Assembly (NCBI GenBank): GCA_019634715.1
Contig: JAHCAU010000011.1
Span: forward strand, 95,139 to 159,138
Direction: 5' to 3'
From: Lysobacter sp.
GTDB taxonomy: Bacteria > Pseudomonadota > Gammaproteobacteria > Xanthomonadales > Xanthomonadaceae
DNA length: 64,000 nucleotides
Positions 16,622 through 25,368 of this stretch are shown here, in pieces. The translations under genes were made by a program, and so were the position numbers. The notes beneath the pieces were generated by a model. It did no database searches. It was given only the letters and a program-made list of their open reading frames with translations, and had not been told where the DNA came from. Each line of letters starts with the position of its first letter. The stretch's first letter is position 1.

Positions 16622-17376
16622 CACGCCGCCTCCGGCAGGTCGAGTCGTCCGAAGCCACCCAGCACCGGATCAGCGGCGGCCTCGGCGTCGAACAGCACCG
16701 AGGCCGTCAACTCGAACTGGCCGAACGACTCGTGAATCAGGCCGAGGTTGCTGACCGGGTTGAACTGGACGCGATAGAGGCGCACCTGCACGGGCGCGTT
16801 GTCGATGACGTTGATGCCGTCGAGCAGCAGATATCGTTCTGGCGCGGGCGTGGTCAGCATCGCCACGCTGGTGCGCGCACCGTAGCGGTACGCAGCGCGC
16901 AGCGGCAGCGTGAGGCCGGCGAAGTCGAGCAGCTTGAGCAGGCCGGCGCGAGGACTCTCGATGCGGTAATGGGCGTTCACCACCAGCGGCGTTGGGGTCG
17001 GGTTGCTGTCGGTCAGCACCAGTTGGCTGATCGTGCCGTGGTCGAGCGCGACCACGTCGTTGGCCGACAGGCCGGTGGGCAGAATCTCTCCGCTCACCGT
17101 GCCCCCGGCGAAGGTCGCCTTGCTCGCGTACAGGCCGAGCAGGAGGTTGTCGATGTCGGCCCAGTTGATCGCGACGGTGAGTTCGGCCTCCTTGCCCTTC
17201 TGCAGCACGGCGGACGTCAGGCGATTGCCCGAGTACGAATCCTTGCGCGTCTCGGTCTCGGTCTTGAGGGTCAGGTCGCACTTGGGGGCATCGCCGACCC
17301 AGCGCAGCGCGCCGGACCGACCGCCGGGCAGGCGGGTGCCGAGGTAGAGCTTGCCCTGGAAGCTGAAGTCCTGCAT
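16621..17376 (-). CDS. Major tail tube protein
   Basis: 251 residues, ATG at 17376 in a TGATG junction. Begins MQDFSFQGKLYLGTRLPGG. Contains the KTETETRKDSYSGNRLT segment and alternating beta-strand pattern seen in tail tube proteins of lambda-like prophages (lambda gpV role). Forms the polymerised tube through which DNA passes. It lies directly before the G/GT chaperones, the usual arrangement. Confidence 0.8.
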   Translation of the reverse strand: MQDFSFQGKLYLGTRLPGGRSGALRWVGDAPKCDLTLKTETETRKDSYSGNRLTSAVLQKGKEAELTVAINWADIDNLLLGLYASKATFAGGTVSGEILPTGLSANDVVALDHGTISQLVLTDSNPTPTPLVVNAHYRIESPRAGLLKLLDFAGLTLPLRAAYRYGARTSVAMLTTPAPERYLLLDGINVIDNAPVQVRLYRVQFNPVSNLGLIHESFGQFELTASVLFDAEAAADPVLGGFGRLDLPEAA

Positions 17377-17654
17377 CAGGCGGTCCTCGTCGTGCCGGCA
17401 TCAGTCGCCGGAGTCGTGTCGGTGGGAATGGCGACCCGTGCGCGGCGGTCGGGACGCGGCGGCAATGGCGCATCGGCTGTCTGATCGGTGGTCGCCTCTG
17501 CGGACGTCTCCCGGGTCGGAGGCGGCGTCGTCAGGCCGAGGGCCTTGAGGAACGCGGCATCGGCATCGTTGACCTTCAGCGCGATGCCTTCGGGCGGCGG
17601 CGTGTAGTCCACGCCTTCATGGGTGTGGGGGTGGTAGAGCGTGATGGTTTTCAT
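17376..17654 (-). CDS. Small tail-region protein, unknown
   Basis: 92 residues, ATG at 17654, coupled to the tail tube gene by TGATG. The first 45 residues (MKTITLYHPHTHEGVDYTPP) form a small domain; the rest is a Pro/Thr/Ala-rich disordered tail (PATDAGTTRTA). Similar short proteins precede tail tube genes in many prophages. Function unknown. Confidence 0.6.
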   Translation of the reverse strand: MKTITLYHPHTHEGVDYTPPPEGIALKVNDADAAFLKALGLTTPPPTRETSAEATTDQTADAPLPPRPDRRARVAIPTDTTPATDAGTTRTA

Positions 17655-17873
17655 GCGGTGCGTTGTCGGGGGAGGGGGAATGGATAGGCGTGCGGACGCC
17701 TCCGCCGGGATGGCGGACACGGAAGCGGGTGTCGGATGTGGGGGATTGCCCGGAAGCGACCGATGCGGAAGCGGCGTGGTGATGCACCCGGGCGCGAGGC
17801 GAAGTTGGCCCTTTCGATGGACTTGGCGATGCGCTACAACATCAGCCATCGCCTCATGACGGAGCTATGAGCA

Positions 17874-18602
17874 ATGGAAACGAACCTCATTGGACAATTG
17901 GAAAAGCTGCCCACCGTATTCGGCATAGACCAGGCAGTCATCGTAGTGGTTACCCTGATAGTGGCCGCATCATTCACTGCCGTACGCGGACTGCATGTGC
18001 TTACGACCGGCTGGCACACGCGAAGAAGGGAGTTCTTCGAGATGTACGAAAGAATGCCGCATGAGAGTCCTGACCCACTCGCACTCGAAACTGCCTTCCG
18101 GCATGGCTTCGGGTTGTGGATTCCGGTAGCGACAATCCACCTCATTCGGAAAGCGCCGTCTCCAAGTGCGCCTCTCATAGGCCTCATGACGATGATGCGG
18201 TTTCTTGACGTGAACTACACGGACGGCAAATTCGTCGTCAAGCCAATGTTCTCGACCCGCATTAGACGTGCCCTTGTCATGACCGCATGTGCGGCCGCCT
18301 TCCTTGTATGCAGTTATGCGTTGGCGTTCTCGCTGTTATTCATCCTGAACAACCTGCAAGGAAGCAATCTTTTGCCCTACGCGGTGATCTTGATCCTTTC
18401 CGCTCTTTCCGGCGCATTCTTCATGGGAACAGGATTTGACCTCTGGGCACTGAGGTCATTCGTGGAACATCACCCGTACATCTTCGATCGCGAAGAAGAG
18501 AGATCATCCGCGGAAATCACTACATCACGCTCTTCTCCATCGACGCCGAAGTCATCAGACGCCTCGACTCCGCATCAAGCACACCGCGCGCGTAATCGAT
18601 GA
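17874..18602 (+). CDS. Moron membrane protein
   Basis: 242 residues, ATG at 17874 with GGAG 13 bases upstream. Hydrophobic segments near residues 18-40, 140-165 and 170-195, a cytoplasmic-type domain between, and a polar Ser/Thr-rich end. It sits against the operon between the tail tube region and the Z-like gene, and its 3' end overlaps that gene by about 80 bases tail-to-tail. Expected role: lysogenic conversion or superinfection exclusion, not proven. Confidence 0.65.
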   Translation: METNLIGQLEKLPTVFGIDQAVIVVVTLIVAASFTAVRGLHVLTTGWHTRRREFFEMYERMPHESPDPLALETAFRHGFGLWIPVATIHLIRKAPSPSAPLIGLMTMMRFLDVNYTDGKFVVKPMFSTRIRRALVMTACAAAFLVCSYALAFSLLFILNNLQGSNLLPYAVILILSALSGAFFMGTGFDLWALRSFVEHHPYIFDREEERSSAEITTSRSSPSTPKSSDASTPHQAHRARNR

Positions 18603-19128
18603 GGCGTTCGGGACGACGCCCCTTGGCGAGCATTTGGGCGGCAGTGGCACCGTACTCGGCGACCAGCGGCTGGCGCTGTTTGCCGGCGTAGCGTCCCTGC
18701 TTCATCTCCCGCTTGGCGCCCTCGCGACGGAATACCTGAGCGTTGCGATTCACGCCGACGCCGATGAAGGCGTGATCGCGCAGACTGCGCTTGCCCCGGA
18801 AAACGGTAGCGGTGACACCTCTCCGGGTCTGGCGCGCGCCGAAGTTGCGCAGCCCGATACCTCGGAATCGTCCGATCAGGCGCACACCGCCCTCGCTCGG
18901 GCGAGCCTGCAGGTCCTGCGAAAGTCGGCGAGCGCCGATCCGGTATTCGGCCTGGATGTCGCGCCGCGCCTGGACAGGCCATCGGCGCCCCAGTGTGCCG
19001 ATGGCACGCGAGCGCAGGGTCGGCAAGAGCGCGCACATCGCACCGAGATTGCGCGATGCAGACAGGATGCCGTCAAGATCGGCATGCAGCAGAAGCGCGC
19101 TGTCGCGCGTCGATGTTGAAGTGGTCAT
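18520..19128 (-). CDS. Minor tail protein Z-like
   Basis: 202 residues, ATG at 19128. The C-terminal half (VFRGKRSLRDHAFIGVGVNR, then PLVAEYGATAAQMLAKGRRP) fits the lambda minor tail protein Z family, which completes the head-proximal tail end. It follows the neck genes as in lambda. The 3' end is overlapped by the plus-strand moron, so that insertion stopped just short of damaging it. Confidence 0.7.
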   Translation of the reverse strand: MTTSTSTRDSALLLHADLDGILSASRNLGAMCALLPTLRSRAIGTLGRRWPVQARRDIQAEYRIGARRLSQDLQARPSEGGVRLIGRFRGIGLRNFGARQTRRGVTATVFRGKRSLRDHAFIGVGVNRNAQVFRREGAKREMKQGRYAGKQRQPLVAEYGATAAQMLAKGRRPERLIDYARGVLDAESRRLMTSASMEKSVM

Positions 19129-19200
19129 GCAACTTGGGAACTTGATTCGAGAGCAACGTCCTGCATGGACACATGCGACGATTCTTCTCGCAGGAACCTG

Positions 19201-19226
19201 GGGCGTGCTATATCGAAAGCACGCCC
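19201..19226. promoter_or_regulatory. 8-bp perfect inverted repeat before a moron
   Basis: GGGCGTGC, ten-base A/T-rich loop, GCACGCCC. It lies 16 bases before the moron start codon, in the gap between that gene and the Z-like gene. Could be an operator, an mRNA leader hairpin, or a terminator for transcription entering from either side. Confidence 0.45.
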
Positions 19227-19242
19227 ATTACAGGAGGACTCC

Positions 19243-19941
19243 ATGACAGAGCACGTCAGCAACGAGCCGGGCGACGGTGCGCCGGTCACGCTCGATCTAT
19301 CGCTGCAGCGCCAATTGACCCAACTGCGTACAGAGCTCGCGAAAGACATCCTCTTTTTTGGTACGACCGGCATTCTGATCGGCATTCTCACGCTGCTTGA
19401 TGCAAGGCTGGAACGATTGGGTATTGCTTCCGGGTCATCACTGGCCGACGCGCTGCTGGGAGATTACGCCTCCGTCAACGCCTTGGGCTTCCAGATGGTG
19501 TGTTGCGTCCTGCTGGGCGGCATCGTGGGCCTGCTGCGCAACTTCTCATCGCTCCGATCCATACTAAACGGCATCTACGAGCACGTGCGCATGCGGCTAT
19601 TGCAGCTAGCTTCCCCGATGATCTGCATGCTGACGGGCGTCGGAGTGGTTTCGACCTTTCACGCTTGGAGAACAGGCACAGTGGGTGGCATCGCGCTGGC
19701 ATTGTTGCTCGTGCTGCTCATCAGCATGGTGGCGGTCACTTATCTCTTACTGGCGTTCTTCGACCCATCGGTCGACTGGCCGAAGCTTCGATCGAGGCCA
19801 CGGGTAATCCCCGCGTGCGCGATCGTGCTTTCATTAACATCGCTTGCTTACATGATCCAAACCGGAACCGGCGAAGATCGATCATCTGGAAACTCCAGCG
19901 CCGTGGTTTGCAATCAGGTGTCCAGCACAGGCCGGCGATAG
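19243..19941 (+). CDS. Moron membrane protein, multi-pass
   Basis: 232 residues, ATG at 19243 with AGGAGG nearby. A polar N-terminus of ~35 residues is followed by about five hydrophobic segments (IGILTLLDARL, MVCCVLLGGIVGLL, MICMLTGVGVVSTF, ALALLLVLLISMVAV, ACAIVLSLTSLAYM) and a Ser-rich tail. Placed against the operon between the neck genes; its end overlaps the next minus-strand gene by 28 bases. No family recognised. Confidence 0.65.
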   Translation: MTEHVSNEPGDGAPVTLDLSLQRQLTQLRTELAKDILFFGTTGILIGILTLLDARLERLGIASGSSLADALLGDYASVNALGFQMVCCVLLGGIVGLLRNFSSLRSILNGIYEHVRMRLLQLASPMICMLTGVGVVSTFHAWRTGTVGGIALALLLVLLISMVAVTYLLLAFFDPSVDWPKLRSRPRVIPACAIVLSLTSLAYMIQTGTGEDRSSGNSSAVVCNQVSSTGRR

Positions 19942-20357
19942 CGCGTGCCGAACAACACCTGCGCGGCCATGGCGGCAATGCCGTCAGGCCGGTCCAGGAG
20001 CACCGACTCCTGGAACTGCAGCGGCAGCGCCAGCGGGGCCTGCGAATGGCCGTCGAGCGCGTCCTCGATGTCGGCGATCGTGTCGACGATGCGGGCCTGG
20101 GCATTGTCGAGCCGGATGGGGACCAATGCCTCGACGACGAACGTGAATCCACGCTCCGCCGTGGACTGCGCGCCATCAGGCAGGATCGATGCGAGCGGGT
20201 ACAGCGTCAGCCGCGCGCTGTCGTTGGGATCGAACGCCGCCGGTTCCAGCCGCACGTCGCGACCGGCATCCGTGCGGAAGCCGTTCGACCGACGCACCGT
20301 GCGCAGTCGGCCCCGAACGAGTTCGAGGATCGACCACGGGATCGGCGTCTCAGCCAT
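19914..20357 (-). CDS. Neck/tail-terminator candidate (lambda gpU position)
   Basis: 147 residues, ATG at 20357 overlapping the FII-like stop by eight bases. Begins MAETPIPWSILELVRGRLRT and shows the mixed alpha/beta pattern of tail terminators (AERGFTFVVEALVPI, then IVDTIADIEDALDG). Lambda has U near here, although Z and U are exchanged relative to lambda. Assignment by size and position only. Confidence 0.55.
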   Translation of the reverse strand: MAETPIPWSILELVRGRLRTVRRSNGFRTDAGRDVRLEPAAFDPNDSARLTLYPLASILPDGAQSTAERGFTFVVEALVPIRLDNAQARIVDTIADIEDALDGHSQAPLALPLQFQESVLLDRPDGIAAMAAQVLFGTRYRRPVLDT

Positions 20358-20655
20358 GGAGCACCGCCTCGGTGACCAGTCCGTCGTCGCCGACCACCCG
20401 ATCGATGCGGTGGCGGCCGCCAGGCACGTGCAGCATGTCCCCGGTACGCGGCGCCCACTCGGCCGTGCGGAACTTCACGGTTGTCACCCGGGAAGCGCCC
20501 TGGCTGTAGTCGCCCAGTTCGCTCACGTTGTAGGTGATCACGACGCGCACCGGAACCGGAGCCGCGCGACCTCGACGGACGATCGCCGGCTCGCCGAAGA
20601 CCGCGAACAGCGTGTCATGGGCGGCCTCGAAGGCCGGGTCGAGCGGCGAGCTCAC
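20350..20655 (-). CDS. Head-tail joining protein, lambda FII type
   Basis: 101 residues. GTG at 20655 overlaps the muramidase stop (GTGA). The sequence MSSPLDPAFEAAHDTLFAVFG with the later beta strands (VRVVITYNVSELGDY) fits the Phage_attach/FII family, which joins tails to filled heads. Position after capsid genes agrees. Confidence 0.65.
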   Translation of the reverse strand: MSSPLDPAFEAAHDTLFAVFGEPAIVRRGRAAPVPVRVVITYNVSELGDYSQGASRVTTVKFRTAEWAPRTGDMLHVPGGRHRIDRVVGDDGLVTEAVLHG

Positions 20656-21170
20656 GCGAGGTCGCGGGCGGCGTAGCGCAGGTTGGCGGCGATCCGCCGC
20701 GTCCAGCCCCGTCCGAATGCGGCGAAGCGTTCGTGCTCGGCGTACAGCTCCAGGCGCAGCGCAAGCAGGCGTTCGATCAGTCGCGCCTCGTCGGCGGCCC
20801 GGATCGCGGCGAGCGTGACAGGACCCAGCCGGCCGTCGATCTTGACGCCCGTCAGCCGCTGCAGCCAGCGGACCGTCCGCCCGACACCGTGGTTCACCGC
20901 GGCGTCGAGCGCCTGGAACGCCAGTGCGGACGGCAGCGCGTCGCCTTGGATCGGTGCCCAGAAATCACGGCGATACAGCGCGATGGCATCTGCCCGGGTG
21001 AGCTTGCCGATGTCCAGCGTCGGGTAGGTCTTCTGGCTGATGCCCCAGCGCGTGCGTCCGCCGGCATCGCGCGGGTCATTGGCATCCCCGCCCTCATGGA
21101 TCAGCACGCGGTCGATCGCGCGGACAAAGCGGTCCCCGGCCGGCGATACCGGCCCTTCGCTGCGGCTCAT
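20652..21170 (-). CDS. GH108 N-acetylmuramidase (endolysin-like)
   Basis: 172 residues, ATG at 21170. Residues 18-45 carry the family signature: VLIHEGGDANDPRDAGG then TRWGIS, where Glu in HEGG is the catalytic acid. The C-terminal part (VKIDGRLGPVTLAAI) matches the PG_binding_3 domain. The enzyme cleaves the peptidoglycan glycan chain. No signal peptide, so it needs a holin or acts inside the virion. Its place between capsid E and the head-tail joining gene is unusual for a lysis enzyme. Confidence 0.85.
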   Translation of the reverse strand: MSRSEGPVSPAGDRFVRAIDRVLIHEGGDANDPRDAGGRTRWGISQKTYPTLDIGKLTRADAIALYRRDFWAPIQGDALPSALAFQALDAAVNHGVGRTVRWLQRLTGVKIDGRLGPVTLAAIRAADEARLIERLLALRLELYAEHERFAAFGRGWTRRIAANLRYAARDLA

Positions 21171-21179
21171 GGTCGGACC

Positions 21180-22190
21180 TCAGTTGATCGAGAGCTTTAC
21201 CAGCACGCTCGGGCGCAGGCACAGCGGCAGCGGGTTGGACTGGGTGTGCAGATCGGTGCCGCGCTCGAACTTGCGCGGCTCCTGCTTGGCGTACACCGGC
21301 TGGCCGAGGGTGTTGACGGTCTCGTTGAAGTCCGCCGGTGCGTTGTAGGTCGCGAAGCTGTTGAGGGTGCCCAGCGGGAAGGCGTGCGCTTCGCCCGGGG
21401 CGATGAAGCGTCGGACCGTACCCTCCTGGTCGGAGGCCTTGCCGCGGTATTCCTCGAACACCAGGCCGCCGAAGTTGAAGCCCTTGCGGACGTCGTTGAT
21501 CAGGACGGCGCCCTGCTGCCACTGGGCGTAGGCCGTCTTGACGTCCTTGTGCGAGGTGAGCGCGGCGAAGAACTCCTGCGAGCACACGACGCGTACCCCA
21601 GTCATGAACTCGCCGAGCAGACCCTCCTCGACCAGGGCCAGGGTCTCGATGCACTTCTGCTTGACGTCGGTGCCGTTGTTCGGACTCTCGATCTGGAAGC
21701 GCACGTGCTGCTGGGTGAGGCGGAACTCCTCGTACAGGTCGTACAGGATGCTGCCGTCGGCATCGAGGATCTGGCCCTTGAGCGCGCCCATGCGCAGGTG
21801 TTCGAGGGTGATCGCATGCTTGTTGCGCATGGTCTCCAGGCGTTCTGCCATCACGCCCGCGACCGATTCGAGTTCGGTTTCCGAACCGAAGGCGCGCAGG
21901 CCGTTGACCTCCTCGGGCAGCACGACGTCGTCGTGGGGGATGTGCGGCACGATGAACGAGCGCATGCGGCGCTTGGCGTGCGCGGCGAGCGTGCCCGGCG
22001 CGCCCGGCGGCTTGGTCGGCAACAGGGTCAGCACGCCGGCCCGTTCCTCCACGAGGACCTGGCGCAGACGCACCGGTTTCTCGGGAAACAGGCCCAGTTC
22101 CTGCAGACGACCGTAACGGTTCGGGATCAGGTTAATCGCGGCGGTGAGGGCCGCCATGGAGAAGGCGGTGTTAGCGAACGGGTTGAGCAT
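21180..22190 (-). CDS. Major capsid protein E
   Basis: 336 residues, ATG at 22190. Matches the lambda gpE family in length and features: FSMAALTAAINLIPNRYGRL at the start, the AHAKRRMRSFIVPHIPHDD loop, LRMGALKGQILDADGSILYD in the middle, and GEAHAFPLGT near the end. HK97-fold shell subunit. Overlaps the decoration gene by 20 bases. Confidence 0.92.
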   Translation of the reverse strand: MLNPFANTAFSMAALTAAINLIPNRYGRLQELGLFPEKPVRLRQVLVEERAGVLTLLPTKPPGAPGTLAAHAKRRMRSFIVPHIPHDDVVLPEEVNGLRAFGSETELESVAGVMAERLETMRNKHAITLEHLRMGALKGQILDADGSILYDLYEEFRLTQQHVRFQIESPNNGTDVKQKCIETLALVEEGLLGEFMTGVRVVCSQEFFAALTSHKDVKTAYAQWQQGAVLINDVRKGFNFGGLVFEEYRGKASDQEGTVRRFIAPGEAHAFPLGTLNSFATYNAPADFNETVNTLGQPVYAKQEPRKFERGTDLHTQSNPLPLCLRPSVLVKLSIN

Positions 22191-22584
22191 CGGGATCTGC
22201 CGGGTGGGGGAATTGGCGAACGAGGACGCCGAGCGCCGCCAGCTGCGCGAGGGCCGTGGCGATCTGCTCGGGCGTGAGGGTTGCGGGCAGGACGAGGGCG
22301 CCGCCGAAGACGATGGCGTGGCGCGCGACGATCACGCTGCGACGGCGGCCTTCGCCTCGTGCGACGCTCACCGCTTCGATCAGCACGCCGGCCACCGCTT
22401 CGCGGCCATCGCTGGCGGTCGGGTCGAGGGCGACGACTTCCCCGGTGGCCGCGATGCGGCCGACGACGGCGCCGAGCGCGAGCGTCTGCCCGGGGGCGAC
22501 GACGACCTCGTCGCGCGAGTACAGGTTCGGCGCCTCGTACTTGAGCAGGTCGCCGAGATTCATCGGTTCGTGGAGGACCGGCAT
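22171..22584 (-). CDS. Head decoration protein D
   Basis: 137 residues, ATG at 22584. The pattern LKYEAPNLYSRDEVVVAPGQ, then GAVVGRIAATGEV and RHAIVFGGAL, is that of lambda gpD/HDPD proteins, which trimerise on the expanded capsid and stabilise it. Lies between protease/scaffold and capsid genes as in lambda. Confidence 0.85.
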   Translation of the reverse strand: MPVLHEPMNLGDLLKYEAPNLYSRDEVVVAPGQTLALGAVVGRIAATGEVVALDPTASDGREAVAGVLIEAVSVARGEGRRRSVIVARHAIVFGGALVLPATLTPEQIATALAQLAALGVLVRQFPHPADPDAQPVR

Positions 22585-22590
22585 GGCGGC

Positions 22591-22968
22591 TCAGGCTCCT
22601 TGTGGCTGCGTGGACGCGATGCGCTTGCGCACGGCGTCGAGCACGGTACTGGCGGCATTCGCCACGTTCGTTGCGGCAGCCACGGTTCCGGCCATGTGAT
22701 GCGAGGCGATCTCGACCTGGTCGGCGCGGGCCTGCAGCAACACCTGTCGCACCTGAGCCGCGGTCATCCGTGCGGCGAGGAACTCGGTGGTGCGCTCGGA
22801 ACAGTCGGCGAGCAGGCACAGCTCGGCGATGGCGATCGCCTCGGCGTGGGCATCGGTGGGCGATACCGTCGTTGCGGTAGGCGCCACGGGTGGGGTGGAC
22901 GCGGGTGTGGCGGCCGGCGCGGCAGGCGGCGCAGACTGCGCGGGCGCAGCCTCGGTGGGCAGGGTCAT
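22591..22968 (-). CDS. Nested scaffold protein (lambda Nu3 type)
   Basis: In-frame internal start ATG at 22968 inside the protease gene, with GGAG eight bases upstream, gives 125 residues identical to the protease C-terminus. The first ~40 residues are Ala/Pro-rich and the rest is helical with polar spacing, ending in a basic helix. Lambda makes its capsid scaffold from exactly such a nested start in gene C. Inferred from the start site and helical character. Confidence 0.55.
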   Translation of the reverse strand: MTLPTEAAPAQSAPPAAPAATPASTPPVAPTATTVSPTDAHAEAIAIAELCLLADCSERTTEFLAARMTAAQVRQVLLQARADQVEIASHHMAGTVAAATNVANAASTVLDAVRKRIASTQPQGA

Positions 22969-23883
22969 GGAGGTCTCCGTGGGCGGGGGAAGCGCGTGTC
23001 GCATCGGTCGTGCGACGATGTTGCGTGAATCGGGCGACGGCCTTGGTCCGTCGAGCGCGGCGGCGAACTCGGCGAGCACCGTGTCGAAGGACGCGACGCC
23101 ATCGGCCAGTCCCGCAGCCACGGCGTCTTCGCCGAAGTACAGCGCCGCCTCGGTCGCCCGCACCGCATGGGCGTCCAGGCCGCGCATGGCGGCGACGTGG
23201 TCGACGAATAGGGCGTACAGGCGATCAATCTCTGTCTGAAGCGCGTCGGTCGCCTGTGGCGTCAGCGGTGCATGGGGAGTGGCGTCGTTCTTGTGGGCAC
23301 CGGCATACAGCGCGGTGACGCTCAATCCGTTCTGCGCGTTGCGCACCGACTGGTCGATGTGCAACGCGATCACGCCGATCGAGCCGACACCTCCGGTGCG
23401 GGCGAGCGTCACGCGCTGCGCGGCACAGGCGATGGCGTAGCCGGCGGAGAACGCGCTGTCGCCCGCGTGCGCCCACACCCGCTTGCGCTGACTGGCGGCC
23501 CGGATGTGCTCTGCCAGCTCGAACACGCCGCCGGCCTCGCCACCGGGCGAGTCGATGTCGAGCAGCAGGCCGGCGACTGCCGGATTGGCGACGGCGGCGT
23601 CGATGTCCGCCGCGATCCGGGTATAGGAGGTGAGTCCGGACTCAGCTTCGAGGCCGACCGTGCGCCGAACCAGCGTGCCGTGGATCGGGATCACCGCGAT
23701 GCCTGACGCTGCCGGCGGCCGTTCGGACTCGCCCGGGACCGGCACCATCACGGGCAGCGCCAGTTCGATCGGCGCCAGGCCGATGCGTGGACCGAGCACG
23801 GCAAGAATCGTGTCGAGTTTTGCGCGCGCGACCAGCAGCGGCGTCCCGTAGAGACGGGACGCCAGGTGGACGAGGGATGTCAT
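22591..23883 (-). CDS. S49-family capsid maturation protease (lambda gpC)
   Basis: 430 residues, ATG at 23883 in a TGATG junction with portal. The core has LLLDIDSPGGEAGGVFELAE and DSAFSAGYAIACAAQRVTL; Ser in FSAGYAIA is the predicted nucleophile, with the ClpP/SppA fold. The C-terminal 125 residues double as scaffold. It cleaves scaffold and itself during head assembly. Lambda order B-C-D-E is kept. Confidence 0.9.
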   Translation of the reverse strand: MTSLVHLASRLYGTPLLVARAKLDTILAVLGPRIGLAPIELALPVMVPVPGESERPPAASGIAVIPIHGTLVRRTVGLEAESGLTSYTRIAADIDAAVANPAVAGLLLDIDSPGGEAGGVFELAEHIRAASQRKRVWAHAGDSAFSAGYAIACAAQRVTLARTGGVGSIGVIALHIDQSVRNAQNGLSVTALYAGAHKNDATPHAPLTPQATDALQTEIDRLYALFVDHVAAMRGLDAHAVRATEAALYFGEDAVAAGLADGVASFDTVLAEFAAALDGPRPSPDSRNIVARPMRHALPPPTETSMTLPTEAAPAQSAPPAAPAATPASTPPVAPTATTVSPTDAHAEAIAIAELCLLADCSERTTEFLAARMTAAQVRQVLLQARADQVEIASHHMAGTVAAATNVANAASTVLDAVRKRIASTQPQGA

Positions 23884-25364
23884 CAGGACGTTGGGGCGGG
23901 AGATGTTTCGTTGGCGCCGGGCGAACGCCCATGGCGCGGATCGGAATCGAAGACGAGACCGAGCGCATCGGCGCGCGCGTTGTCGGCGGCGATCTCGTGG
24001 TCGATGTCCTCGGCGTCGTAACCAAAACTGGAAATCGCTTCGCTGCGCGAGAGCAGCCCGCCGCGGATCGCCGCGATCAGTGCGTCGAACTCCTTCTTCG
24101 GATCGACCCACTGCCAGCCCTGCGCGACCCACTTCACGGCCAGGTAGGCGCGGCGCCTGGCGACTCCGCCGCGCGCGAAGCCGGGCAGCGTCAGCGCGCC
24201 TTCGAGTACCGCCTGCGTCATCCACGCGCGCCACAGCGGGCGGCACAGCTGGTGGACGATGACGCCATGCTGGATCGCCTCGCAGCGACGGCGAAACTCG
24301 AGCAGGCCGGCGCGGATCGACGAGTAGTTCACCTGCGTGAGGTCGCCGGTGAGCATCTCGTAGGTGATCCCCATTGCGGCGGCGACCGCGCGGAACTGCT
24401 GGCGCATGAACTCCGCGTAGCTCGACCCGACGTCGGCCGGCTGCGAGAACTTCACGTCCTCGCCAGGCTCCAGGAACTGCATCGTGCCCGGTTCGAGGCT
24501 CGCCGACGCGACCCCGTGAGCATCGGCCTCACCCTCGCCCAGCAGCGCATCCTCCGGAGCGTCGCGCGTGATGAAGCCCGCGAACATCGCCGCGGTCTTC
24601 TTGCGCACCAGCTCGGCATCGTCGTACTGGTCGAGTTCGTGCAGCTTGACCAGCGCGCGAGCCAGCCACGGTTCGCCTCGGATCTGGCCCGGACGCAGCG
24701 GACGGAACAGGTGCAGAATCTCGTCGGCCCGAACGCGCACGGTGTCCAGGCCGCCATGCGACGACATCGGCGCGAGCATCCCGTCGCCGGGATGACTCCT
24801 GTACAGGTGGTACGCCACCCGCTGGCCGATGGCGTTGAACTCGATGCCGGCGCGAATGACGTTGCCGTTGGGCAGTTCGCGGTTCAATGTCGCCGGCAGG
24901 TGCTCGGGTTCGAGCAACTGCAATTGCAGCCCGACCGTCAGCCGGTCTTCGGGACGTCGGTAGCGCAGGCGCACCAGACACTCGCCACCCTCAAGCATCG
25001 CCCGGCAGGCCAGCGCCTGCAGGCCGTAGAAGTCCGTCAGCCCGGCGGCATCCGCCTCCTCGCACCAGTCCCGCCACAGCGCCTGTACCGCCTCGCGCTG
25101 GTCGGCAGCGTCGAGCATCGACTGTGGCTTGATGCCGGTGCCGATGGCATTGGCCACGAACGCTTCCACGCCGGTCGCGGCCCAGGCGTTGCGGCGAACA
25201 AGATCGCGGCTCTTGGCGCGCAACTCGTGCTGCGCGTATGCCAGCGCCGCGACCGCGCCGGGATTGCCGACCTGCCAGAAGCGCGCGCGGCGACCGCCAC
25301 CGATGCCGTCGTAGGTCGGCGCAGCGCCGAACAGCCGCGCACGCAGCCGCGACCACCAGCTCAT
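23883..25364 (-). CDS. Portal protein (lambda gpB family)
   Basis: 493 residues, ATG at 25364. Typical features: an early basic segment, RNAWAATGVEAFVANAIGTG, LLEPEHLPATLNR, HLYRSHPGD, EILHLFRPLRPGQIRGEPWL, and YEMLTGDLTQVNYSSIRAGL. Forms the dodecameric ring for DNA entry and exit. Proteolytic trimming, as in lambda, is possible but not shown. Confidence 0.92.
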   Translation of the reverse strand: MSWWSRLRARLFGAAPTYDGIGGGRRARFWQVGNPGAVAALAYAQHELRAKSRDLVRRNAWAATGVEAFVANAIGTGIKPQSMLDAADQREAVQALWRDWCEEADAAGLTDFYGLQALACRAMLEGGECLVRLRYRRPEDRLTVGLQLQLLEPEHLPATLNRELPNGNVIRAGIEFNAIGQRVAYHLYRSHPGDGMLAPMSSHGGLDTVRVRADEILHLFRPLRPGQIRGEPWLARALVKLHELDQYDDAELVRKKTAAMFAGFITRDAPEDALLGEGEADAHGVASASLEPGTMQFLEPGEDVKFSQPADVGSSYAEFMRQQFRAVAAAMGITYEMLTGDLTQVNYSSIRAGLLEFRRRCEAIQHGVIVHQLCRPLWRAWMTQAVLEGALTLPGFARGGVARRRAYLAVKWVAQGWQWVDPKKEFDALIAAIRGGLLSRSEAISSFGYDAEDIDHEIAADNARADALGLVFDSDPRHGRSPGANETSPAPTS

Positions 25365-25368
25365 CCGC

